A stretch of 5,891 bases of DNA from an uncultured Clostridia bacterium. GTDB lineage: Bacteria > Bacillota > Clostridia > Christensenellales > Borkfalkiaceae. The stretch lies in contig CAMOXE010000171.1 in the NCBI GenBank assembly GCA_946628865.1, forward strand, positions 1-5,891, in the 5' to 3' direction. Made by a program: the position numbers and the translations under genes. Shown piece after piece: positions 1-5,891 of this stretch. The stretch's first letter is position 1; each line of letters begins with the position of its first letter. The notes below the pieces were generated by a model, which saw only the letters and a program-made list of their open reading frames with translations, did not search any database and was not told the DNA's origin.

Positions 1-1635
1 GACCTCGAGGCGCAATCGAAAAGCGTTGTTTTAACCGAAGAGCAGACTAACGCCATCGCGAAAATTTCGTCTGACGAAAGAGCCGTTTCTTTGCTGTTCG
101 GCGTAACCGGCAGCGGAAAAACCGAAGTGTATTTAAGGCTTATAAATTCCGCGTTGCTAAGCGGAAAAACCGCGATAATGCTCGTTCCCGAAATAGCGCT
201 TACGCCGCAAATGCTGTCTCGGCTCCGCGCGAGATTCGGCTCGGCGGTGTCGATAATGCACAGCGGACTTTCGGCCGGCGAGAGATACGACGAGTGGCTG
301 CGCCTGAAAACGGGCGAGGCTAAAATCGCGATAGGCGCGAGAAGCGCGATATTCGCGCCGCTCGAGGACGTTGGCGTGATAATAATCGACGAAGAGCATG
401 ACGGCAGTTACGAGGCGGAGACATCTCCGAGATATAAAACTTTCGATGTGGCGCGTAAACTTTCGGAAATTTACGGCGCAAAGATAATTTTAGGCAGCGC
501 AACGCCGTCGATAGCGACTTATAAACTCGCAAAAGAGGGTAAGTACAACCTCGTAAAACTCACGAAACGCGTAAACGGCAAGTCCTTGCCGGAGTTTATT
601 GTGACGGATATGCGCCAAGAAGTCAGAAACGGAAACGAGAGTATATTTTCATCGGACTTAAAGCGAGAACTTAAAGAGTGTCTTGCCCGAGGAGAACAGG
701 CGATATTGTTTTTAAACAGGCGCGGATATTCCAACCAAGTAATTTGCAGAGACTGCGGCTACGTCGCCAAATGCGTAAATTGCGACGTGTCGCTGAATTA
801 CCATAGGGACGCGGGGGTTTTAAAGTGCCATTATTGCGGGTCGCAGTATAAAATGCTGAGGGCTTGTCCGGAATGCGGCTCGGTAAGTTTAAGTTATTCG
901 GGAACAGGAACGCAGAGAATATGTTCCGACCTGCAAAAACTTTTCCCCGACGCTAAGATTTCGCGAATGGACAACGACACGACGCAGACGAAAGAGGGGC
1001 ATTTCAAGATACTCAAAGAATTTGCGGATAAAAAGGCGGATATATTAGTCGGAACGCAGATGGTCGCCAAAGGACACGACTTCCCGTCCGTAACGCTCGT
1101 GGGCATACTCGACGCGGATATGAGTTTGTATTTTTCGGACTACCGAAGCGGCGAACGCACCTTTCAACTTATTACTCAAGTCGCCGGCAGGAGCGGCAGA
1201 GCGGATAAACGCGGCAAGGTAGTGCTGCAAACGTATAATCCGAACAACGAGGTTTTGCGCTTTGCTCTTACTTACGACTACGAGGGGTTTTTCGAGCGTG
1301 AAAACGCTTTAAGGTCGGCTACGGGATTTCCGCCGTACTCGCTGATTTTAAGAGTTATGGTGGAGGCGAGCGAGGACGGCGTCGCTATGGATACTCTTCG
1401 CTCCGTGTATGAAAAACTTAAAAATATTTACGATAATAACAGGGAAAATTTCACTTTTTTCAATAAAATGCGAAGTCCCGTTAAACGAATAAAAAACAAA
1501 TACAGATATCAGGCGCTTATGCGCCTTGTGGGAGACTACGAGGGTATCAAAGACGAAATATATAAAGTAGCCGAGGCGGAAAAGACCTCGAAAGCGCTCG
1601 TTTTCGTCGAAGAAGATCCGAGCAGTTTAAGTTGA
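1..1635 (+). CDS. priA: Primosomal protein N' (replication restart helicase PriA), 5'-truncated by window edge
   Basis: PriA is a 3'-5' superfamily 2 DNA helicase that recognises stalled or abandoned forks and starts reloading of the replicative helicase. The frame is open from base 1, so the gene begins upstream; 544 residues are present. PriA proteins are usually about 730-800 residues, so roughly 200-250 are missing, namely the 3'-end-binding and winged-helix region. Fragment numbering: LTEEQ at 11-15 opens the helicase domain; Walker A GVTGSGKT at 34-41; Walker B DEEH at 130-133; motif III GSATPS at 165-170. Eight cysteines in four CxxC pairs (CRDC, CVNC, CHYC, CPEC; residues 249-292) form the PriA-specific double zinc site. 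GTQMVAKGHDFP begins at 351 and the arginine-finger motif QVAGRSGR is at 393-400. The C-terminal domain follows and the gene ends in TGA. The zinc insertion inside the helicase core makes the identity secure. The stop lies 7 nt before the def ATG, so co-transcription is likely. Confidence 0.97.
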   Translation, partial: DLEAQSKSVVLTEEQTNAIAKISSDERAVSLLFGVTGSGKTEVYLRLINSALLSGKTAIMLVPEIALTPQMLSRLRARFGSAVSIMHSGLSAGERYDEWLRLKTGEAKIAIGARSAIFAPLEDVGVIIIDEEHDGSYEAETSPRYKTFDVARKLSEIYGAKIILGSATPSIATYKLAKEGKYNLVKLTKRVNGKSLPEFIVTDMRQEVRNGNESIFSSDLKRELKECLARGEQAILFLNRRGYSNQVICRDCGYVAKCVNCDVSLNYHRDAGVLKCHYCGSQYKMLRACPECGSVSLSYSGTGTQRICSDLQKLFPDAKISRMDNDTTQTKEGHFKILKEFADKKADILVGTQMVAKGHDFPSVTLVGILDADMSLYFSDYRSGERTFQLITQVAGRSGRADKRGKVVLQTYNPNNEVLRFALTYDYEGFFERENALRSATGFPPYSLILRVMVEASEDGVAMDTLRSVYEKLKNIYDNNRENFTFFNKMRSPVKRIKNKYRYQALMRLVGDYEGIKDEIYKVAEAEKTSKALVFVEEDPSSLS

Positions 1636-1638
1636 GGT
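1634..1638 (+). promoter_or_regulatory. Ribosome binding site of def
   Basis: GAGGT overlaps the priA stop codon and sits 4 nt before the ATG at 1643. It supports 1643 as the ancestral def start, which matters because the reading frame from that ATG is broken by a stop 13 codons later. No comparable Shine-Dalgarno sequence precedes the next in-frame ATG at 1745. Confidence 0.6.
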
Positions 1639-1681
1639 AAATATGGCGATACTTAAAATTTTACAGACGGGCGATGCGACT

Positions 1682-1684
1682 TAA
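1682..1684 (+). other. Premature ochre codon inside def
   Basis: TAA lies in the frame set by ATG 1643 and is followed by AGA AAA ATA AGC (R-K-I-S), the expected residues after the conserved Leu. One base change, TTA to TAA, explains it. TAA is also the true stop of def and fmt here, so a general reassignment of TAA is ruled out by the window itself. Confidence 0.9.
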
Positions 1685-2082
1685 AGAAAAATAAGCGAGC
1701 CGGTAACGGCTTTCGACTTAAATCTCGCCACGCTTTTAAACGACATGAAAGACACTTTAGAGGACGCTAAAGGCGCGGGGCTTGCCGCCGTTCAGGTGGG
1801 AGTGCTTAAACGCGTGTTCATAGTAAGCGTGGAAGAGGGATATTACGAGTTCGTCAACCCGAAAATACTCGGCACTTCCGGCTCGCAATACGGCACGGAG
1901 GGCTGTTTGTCCGTAAAGGGCAAGTGGGGCGACGTCAAGCGCCCGAGAAAAGTTACGGTTGAGGCGCAAGACAGATACGGCAAAAAATTCAAAGTGGTCG
2001 CTCGCGACTTTTTTGCCAAAGCGATCTGCCACGAGTACGACCATTTGGACGGAATACTCTATACCGACAAGGCCGACAATTT

Positions 2083-2088
2083 AAGGGA
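2083..2088 (+). promoter_or_regulatory. Ribosome binding site of fmt
   Basis: AAGGGA lies within the last codons of def, 6 nt before the fmt ATG at 2095. It gives fmt its own ribosome entry, so fmt need not rely entirely on ribosomes finishing def. This is relevant because def carries an early stop. Confidence 0.65.
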
Positions 2089-2094
2089 CGAATA

Positions 2095-3015
2095 ATGCGC
2101 GTAATATATCTCGGAACACCCGAATTTGCGGTAAAACCGCTCGAAAATTTAATCAAATCGCATCACGAAGTGATAGCGGTCGTAACTCAGCCGGATAAAC
2201 CCGTAGGCAGAAAGGGGATAATAACTCCGCCTCCGGTAAAGACGGTTGCGGAAAAATACGGCGTACCCGTCTATCAGTTCGAGAGCATAAGAAAAGAGGG
2301 CGTTGAAATTTTAAAATCACTTTCAGCCGACGCGATGGTAACTTGCGCTTACGGTCAGATACTTTCCGAAGAAGTGATAAATGCGGCTAAGTTCGGGGTG
2401 TACAATATCCACGCGTCTTTGCTCCCCAAATACAGAGGCGCTGCGCCCATACAATACGCGATAATAAACGGCGAAAAGACTACGGGCATAACCTTTATGA
2501 AAACGGATATCGGTCTTGATACGGGGGATATAGTAAAGAGTTTTCCCTTAGATATTATGCCGGACGAAACTTTCGGGTCGCTTGCCGAAAGACTTTCGGC
2601 TCTCGGCGCAGAAAAGGTAGTCGGGGTTTTAGACGAGATAGAAAGCGGGAAAGCGGTTCTGACCGCTCAGAACGACGCTCTTTCGTCAGTCGTAAAAACC
2701 ATAAAAAACGAAGATTGCAAAATAGATTTTTCAAAAAATTCCTTTGAAGTTAAAAATCTTATCAACGGGCTGTCGCCAACGCCTTGCGCTTTTACTTTTC
2801 TCTCCGGCAAACGTCTGAAAATTTATTCGGCGACTTTGGCGGATAAGCGCGGAGAAACGGGCGAGGTTACGGCTGAAAACGGGAAAATTACCGTGTGTTG
2901 CGGCTACGGCGCGATTGAAATAACAAGGTTACAAGAAGAGGGCGGGAAGATTTTAGACGCCAAAACGTTTTTGCTCGGAAGAAAGATAAAGACGGGCGAT
3001 ATTCTCGGTGAATAA
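2095..3015 (+). CDS. fmt: Methionyl-tRNA formyltransferase
   Basis: Fmt transfers the formyl group of 10-formyl-tetrahydrofolate to Met-tRNA(fMet), producing the initiator used by bacterial ribosomes in the cytoplasm. The protein has 306 residues, close to the usual 310-318. It opens with the nucleotide-fold strand MRVIYLGTPEFAV. The catalytic triad residues are visible: Asn104 and His106 in YNIHAS, followed by LLPKYRGAAPIQ at 109-120, and Asp142 in LDTGDI. Residues from about 205 form the C-terminal OB-like domain that grips the acceptor arm, ending with the typical RLQEEGGKILDAKTFLLG (273-290). The ATG overlaps the def stop by one base (TAATG) and has a good ribosome binding site, so the start is well supported. 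The partner enzyme, deformylase, is directly upstream, as in most bacteria. The stop overlaps the rsmB start in the same TAATG way. Nothing in the gene looks damaged. Confidence 0.97.
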   Translation: MRVIYLGTPEFAVKPLENLIKSHHEVIAVVTQPDKPVGRKGIITPPPVKTVAEKYGVPVYQFESIRKEGVEILKSLSADAMVTCAYGQILSEEVINAAKFGVYNIHASLLPKYRGAAPIQYAIINGEKTTGITFMKTDIGLDTGDIVKSFPLDIMPDETFGSLAERLSALGAEKVVGVLDEIESGKAVLTAQNDALSSVVKTIKNEDCKIDFSKNSFEVKNLINGLSPTPCAFTFLSGKRLKIYSATLADKRGETGEVTAENGKITVCCGYGAIEITRLQEEGGKILDAKTFLLGRKIKTGDILGE

Positions 3016-4262
3016 TGCTTGCTACTTTTTACGACAGTTATAATATTCTATCCAAGGTATACGTCGGCGGCGCTTTTATAAAGCAGGCGATGACGGAAAC
3101 CTCGATCGAAGAGCGAAACAGACCTAAAATTACAAAGATTTGTTACGGCGTACTCGATAAAGACGTTACTTTGGAATATTATATTTCGGTTCTTTGCAAG
3201 AAGAGTCCTAAGCGTTCGGTAAAGATATTTTTGAAAATAGGTATGTATTCGATAAAATACCTCGAAAATCCGCCTTACGCAGTAGTCGACAACCTCGTAA
3301 AACTAATGAAAAAGATGGGTAAGAACGGGGTTTCCGGTTTTGTCAACTCATTTTTGCGAAAGTTTTCATCTTGCGAGATCGAAATGCCCAAAGACGAGAT
3401 TAAATATCTTTCCGTACTTTATTCTTATCCCGAATTTGCGGCTCGCAGGCTTATTTCGGATTACGGGCGCTTAGCGGCGGAAAAAATCATGGGCGCCGAT
3501 ACCGAGCGCACTACGCTGAGATTTAATATCGGCGTAAACGGAGAAGATTATCTCTCCGCTATCGGCGCAAATTACGAGAAAACTCCGTTTGAAAACGTCT
3601 TTATGGCGAACGCTTTTAAGCGAAATTCGGATTACGACGACGGCGTTTATACTTTTCAGTCTATAGGCAGCGTCGCGATATGCGAAATGGTGGGCGAGGG
3701 CGAAAGACTTCTGGACGCTTGCGCGGCTCCGGGCGGCAAGAGCGTCAATCTTTCGGATAAATTCAAAGAAGTGATCTCCTGCGATATTCATCCGCACAGG
3801 GTAGAACTCGTTCGATTATATGCTCAAAGGATGAAGAAAACGAATATTTCCGCGATTTGCGCAAATTCCGCGGAATTTAACGCGGAGTTTAAAGAGGGTT
3901 TCGACTGCGTGCTTTTAGACGCGCCTTGCAGCGGTTACGGTGTAATAAAAGACAATCCGGATATAAAACTCCGCCGCACGGAAAATGACGTCAAAGAGTT
4001 GGCGCTATTGCAGTCGGAAATAATAAACAACGTTTCAAAATACGTTAAAAAGGGCGGAACGCTTTGCTATTCGACTTGTTCGATATTCAAAGAAGAAAAC
4101 GAAAAGGTTTGCGAAAAGTTTTTGAGTGAAAACGCGGATTTTGAAGAAGTAAAGACTGATAGTCCGCTTCCGCATTTAAAGTTAAAAAGAGGCGTAGCCT
4201 TTTTGCCGCATATCTCTTTGGGCGCGGGTTTTTACTTTTGTAAATTCGTAAAAAAGACATGA
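3015..4262 (+). CDS. rsmB: 16S rRNA (cytosine(967)-C(5))-methyltransferase RsmB
   Basis: RsmB (also Sun/Fmu) uses S-adenosylmethionine to methylate C967 of 16S rRNA. The 415 residues are slightly shorter than the typical 430-450. Residues about 1-130 form a helical NusB-like RNA-binding domain, which separates RsmB from related m5C enzymes such as RsmF. A linker follows, then a Rossmann methyltransferase domain from about 210. Motif I is LDACAAPGGK at 233-242 (SAM binding). Motif IV is DAPCSG at 302-307, with the Pro-Cys cysteine Cys305 that releases the product. Motif VI is YSTCS at 352-356, with the catalytic nucleophile Cys355. The start ATG shares a base with the fmt stop. The only upstream Shine-Dalgarno candidate is GGTGA with 3 nt spacing, so translation probably depends on ribosomes terminating on fmt. 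The stop overlaps rlmN as ATGA. The N-terminal domain is less conserved than the catalytic domain, so family assignment rests mainly on the motifs plus operon position. Confidence 0.93.
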   Translation: MLATFYDSYNILSKVYVGGAFIKQAMTETSIEERNRPKITKICYGVLDKDVTLEYYISVLCKKSPKRSVKIFLKIGMYSIKYLENPPYAVVDNLVKLMKKMGKNGVSGFVNSFLRKFSSCEIEMPKDEIKYLSVLYSYPEFAARRLISDYGRLAAEKIMGADTERTTLRFNIGVNGEDYLSAIGANYEKTPFENVFMANAFKRNSDYDDGVYTFQSIGSVAICEMVGEGERLLDACAAPGGKSVNLSDKFKEVISCDIHPHRVELVRLYAQRMKKTNISAICANSAEFNAEFKEGFDCVLLDAPCSGYGVIKDNPDIKLRRTENDVKELALLQSEIINNVSKYVKKGGTLCYSTCSIFKEENEKVCEKFLSENADFEEVKTDSPLPHLKLKRGVAFLPHISLGAGFYFCKFVKKT

Positions 4263-5311
4263 AGAAGATTTTACACGATCTCGGCGTTGCCGAACTAAAA
4301 GAATATCTCTCCGCTATCGGCGAAAAGCCGTATCGGGCCGAACAGATTTTCCGTGGGCTTGCCTCGGGTAGAAAAATCAGTGAAATAACCGATATTTCAA
4401 AGGATTTGCGGCTTAAACTCACCGAAGAATTCGAGGACGAGCCGGTAAGGATAATATCGAGTAAAAAATCAAAGATAGACGATACCGAAAAGTTTTTGTT
4501 CGCGCTTTCCGACGGGAACGTCGTCGAGGGCGTTTTAATGAAGTATAAATACGGCAACACTCAATGCGTTTCCACGCAGGTCGGTTGCAGAATGGGCTGC
4601 GCGTTTTGCGCGTCCGGGATAGGCGGGCTTGTGAGAAATCTCACTTCGGGCGAGATACTCGCCGAGGTCTACGCCGTCAACAGATACCTCGGCGGCAATA
4701 CCGAAAAGCGCGAGGTAACCAACGTCGTTTTAATGGGTAGCGGCGAGCCGCTCGACAATTACGACAATACGATTAAATTCATCAGAAACCTGTCGAGCGA
4801 AAAGGGACTTTCGGTAAGTCCCAGAAACGTCAGTTTATCTACTTGCGGAATAGTTCCGAATATGCTAAAATTATCAAATGAGGGACTTCCCGTCAACCTC
4901 ACGGTATCTCTTCACAATCCTTTCGACGAAAGGCGAAAGCGGCTTATGCCGATTGCGAACAAGTATAAAATTTCCGAAATCTTGTCCGCTTGCGACGAAT
5001 ATTTTGCAAAAACCGGCAGGCGCTATATATTCGAGTATTCGCTCTGCAAGGGCGAAAACGACGACAAAGCCTGCGCCGACGAACTTATACGGCTTTTAAA
5101 GGGCAGACCATGCCACGTTAATTTGATAAGACTGAACGCAGTCAAGGAAAAATCTCTTTTGCCTATAACCGATAAAGAGGCTTACGCCTTTAAAGAAAAA
5201 CTCGAAAAGGCGGGACTTTCGGCAACGGTAAGGCGGAGCATGGGCGCGGACATAGACGGCGCGTGCGGGCAACTTCGCAGGAAGTTTTTAGGTGAAACCT
5301 CAAATGACTGA
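4259..5311 (+). CDS. rlmN: Dual-specificity 23S rRNA/tRNA adenine C2-methyltransferase RlmN (radical SAM)
   Basis: RlmN is a radical SAM enzyme that methylates C2 of A2503 in 23S rRNA and, in studied bacteria, A37 of some tRNAs; it works by a cysteine-relay mechanism. The 350 residues match the family length. Residues about 1-90 are the N-terminal RNA-binding accessory domain. The CxxxCxxC cluster that holds the 4Fe-4S centre is Cys110, Cys114 and Cys117 (CRMGCAFC). The two catalytic cysteines correspond to Cys103 (QCVSTQVGC) and Cys336 (DIDGACGQLR), equivalent to Cys118 and Cys355 of the E. coli enzyme. GSGEPLDNYDN at 160-170 is the SAM-contacting loop. Having both catalytic cysteines supports RlmN or its close relative Cfr; DIDGACGQL and the priA-fmt-rsmB context favour RlmN. 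The start lies in an ATGA overlap with rsmB and has no strong Shine-Dalgarno sequence, so coupling to rsmB is likely. The last 8 nt overlap rsgA. Confidence 0.96.
   Translation: MKKILHDLGVAELKEYLSAIGEKPYRAEQIFRGLASGRKISEITDISKDLRLKLTEEFEDEPVRIISSKKSKIDDTEKFLFALSDGNVVEGVLMKYKYGNTQCVSTQVGCRMGCAFCASGIGGLVRNLTSGEILAEVYAVNRYLGGNTEKREVTNVVLMGSGEPLDNYDNTIKFIRNLSSEKGLSVSPRNVSLSTCGIVPNMLKLSNEGLPVNLTVSLHNPFDERRKRLMPIANKYKISEILSACDEYFAKTGRRYIFEYSLCKGENDDKACADELIRLLKGRPCHVNLIRLNAVKEKSLLPITDKEAYAFKEKLEKAGLSATVRRSMGADIDGACGQLRRKFLGETSND
5290..5295 (+). promoter_or_regulatory. Ribosome binding site of rsgA
   Basis: AGGTGA lies inside the 3' end of rlmN, 8 nt before the ATG at 5304. The good spacing decides the rsgA start even though this makes the two genes overlap by 8 nt in different frames. 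Confidence 0.65.
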
Positions 5312-5891
5312 GTTCGGCAGAGTAATAGGCGTCAAGGCGGGTAAGTTTTTCGTCAAAACCGACGAGGTAAGAGAGTATACAGCAAAGGGCGCGATGAAAA
5401 TCAAATCTGACGGAATAGTCGTCGGCGACGCGGTGGAAGTATCCGACGGCGTCATCAAGGGCGTTTTGCCGAGAAAGAATATGATGAAACGCCCCGCGGT
5501 CGCAAACGTGGATATTGCCGTGGTCGTCATTGCGGATGCTCCTAAGCCCGATTACTATTTAACTGATAAATTCATAGCGAATTGCCGTATGGCGGGCATA
5601 CCCGTGGCGATAGCGGTAAATAAGTCGGATAACGGCGGCGAAATATTCAAAGACGTTAAGGAAAACTACGATAAATCCGCCGAAAGAGTTTTTTCGGTTT
5701 CCGCCAAAACAAAGGACGGGCTTAAAGAGTTTACCGATTATTTAAGCGGCAAACTTGCGGTTTTTACGGGACAATCGGCGGTCGGCAAGACCTCGATGGT
5801 AAACGCGATATTCGGCGAATGCAGAGAGGTCGGGGAGACGAGCAGAAAGACGGGACGAGGCAGGCAGACGACCACTGCTACGGAAATAATC
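5304..5891 (+). CDS. rsgA: Ribosome small subunit-dependent GTPase RsgA, 3' end outside window
   Basis: RsgA (YjeQ; CpgA in B. subtilis) is a circularly permuted GTPase that acts in late 30S subunit maturation at the decoding centre. The first 196 residues are present of a family total near 290-350. Residues 1-60 are an OB-fold RNA-binding domain ending in VLPRKN (54-59). RPAVANVDIAV (63-73) starts the G domain in the permuted order expected: G4 NKSD at 106-109, G5 SAK at 133-135, G1 Walker A GQSAVGKT at 156-163, then switch I GRGRQTTT at 184-191. G3 and the C-terminal zinc-binding domain lie past the right edge. Thr163 replaces the commoner Ser after the Walker lysine, which is a tolerated change. 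Gln188 stands where most RsgA proteins have His in 'HTT', the equivalent of E. coli His248 that has been linked to GTP hydrolysis. The gene starts inside the end of rlmN, with no kinase or phosphatase gene between them. Identity is secure from the permuted motif order. Confidence 0.95.
   Translation, partial: MTEFGRVIGVKAGKFFVKTDEVREYTAKGAMKIKSDGIVVGDAVEVSDGVIKGVLPRKNMMKRPAVANVDIAVVVIADAPKPDYYLTDKFIANCRMAGIPVAIAVNKSDNGGEIFKDVKENYDKSAERVFSVSAKTKDGLKEFTDYLSGKLAVFTGQSAVGKTSMVNAIFGECREVGETSRKTGRGRQTTTATEII

Larger units (their letters stand above)
1643..2095 (+). pseudogene. def: Peptide deformylase interrupted by an in-frame TAA at codon 14
   Basis: Peptide deformylase is a metal hydrolase that removes the N-formyl group from nascent proteins at the ribosome exit. 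Read through the stop, the product would be 150 residues, normal for the bacterial family. The N-terminus (MAILKILQTGDAT, stop, RKIS) aligns with the usual 'ILQxGDPxLRKxS' pattern, and the stop falls on the conserved Leu. Motif 1 GAGLAAVQ is at 44-51 (family usually has Pro at residue 50). Motif 2 EGCLS is at 86-90, with metal ligand Cys88. Motif 3 HEYDH is at 130-134, with ligands His130 and His134 and catalytic Glu131. No frameshift or other stop is seen. The next canonical in-frame start is ATG 1745 (residue 35), without a visible ribosome binding site; starting there gives 116 residues lacking the N-terminal strand and much of helix 1. Because everything downstream is conserved, this is a very recent nonsense mutation, a sequencing or assembly error, or less likely readthrough. 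The TAA ending the gene overlaps the fmt ATG. Family identity is very secure; functional state is uncertain. Confidence 0.85.

Noticed and set aside
1643..1684. A 13-codon leader peptide (MAILKILQTGDAT) acting as a regulatory upstream frame
   Set aside because: The peptide is simply the conserved start of deformylase and the frame continues into it, so a nonsense change or error in def explains it better than a dedicated leader.
1682..1684. Stop codon reassignment (TAA read as an amino acid)
   Set aside because: TAA is also used as the genuine terminator of def and fmt at overlap junctions, so wholesale reassignment is not consistent with this window.
1757..2044. 95-residue minus-strand open frame covering most of def
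   Set aside because: It mirrors the conserved deformylase motifs in antisense and shows no protein features of its own.
2652..2673. Two mutually exclusive small hairpins in fmt: AGCGGT/ACCGCT (6 bp, 4-nt loop) and GTTCTGA/TCAGAAC (7 bp, 4-nt loop)
   Set aside because: They resemble an attenuator switch, but lie in the middle of the fmt coding sequence with no T-tract or nearby gene start. Short overlapping palindromes like this are expected by chance.
3471..3797. 108-residue minus-strand open frame inside rsmB
   Set aside because: It is antisense to the RsmB linker and SAM-binding motif I region; its residue makeup looks like a complement of the real codons, with no motif.
4087..4560. 157-residue open frame on the minus strand across the rsmB/rlmN junction
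   Set aside because: It is antisense to two well-supported genes, has no recognisable domain or ribosome binding site, and spans a tight ATGA junction.

Overview
This window is a single, densely packed, plus-strand run of six housekeeping genes: priA (3' part) - def - fmt - rsmB - rlmN - rsgA (5' part). The order matches the conserved bacterial segment best known from Firmicutes (in Bacillus subtilis priA-defA-fmt-rsmB-rlmN-prpC-prkC-cpgA). Protein features and gene order suggest a Clostridia-like Firmicute of moderate GC, with frequent ATA, TTA and AGA codons beside GCG, TCG and CGC. This placement is an inference and I cannot name a genus. I see no mobile element, RNA gene, CRISPR array, terminator or promoter.

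Layout: positions 1-1635 hold the helicase part of PriA, whose N-terminal DNA-binding region lies upstream of the window. After a 7-nt gap, 1643-2095 is peptide deformylase. All three catalytic motifs are intact, but an in-frame TAA interrupts it at codon 14. Fmt (2095-3015) and RsmB (3015-4262) each start on a TAATG stop/start overlap. RlmN (4259-5311) starts on an ATGA overlap. RsgA starts at 5304, inside the end of rlmN, and runs off the right edge. There is no non-coding stretch over 10 bases, so the genes are probably co-transcribed from a promoter outside the window and partly translationally coupled.

Function: Fmt formylates initiator Met-tRNA and Def removes the formyl group from new proteins. 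RsmB and RlmN methylate 16S and 23S rRNA, and RsgA is a 30S-maturation GTPase. The cluster is therefore a translation and ribosome-maturation operon attached to the replication-restart helicase PriA.

The main anomaly is the ochre codon in def. Next are a Gln in place of the His of the RsgA switch I HTT motif, and the absence of the Stp/PrkC phosphatase-kinase pair that often sits between rlmN and rsgA. I found no credible undescribed system here.
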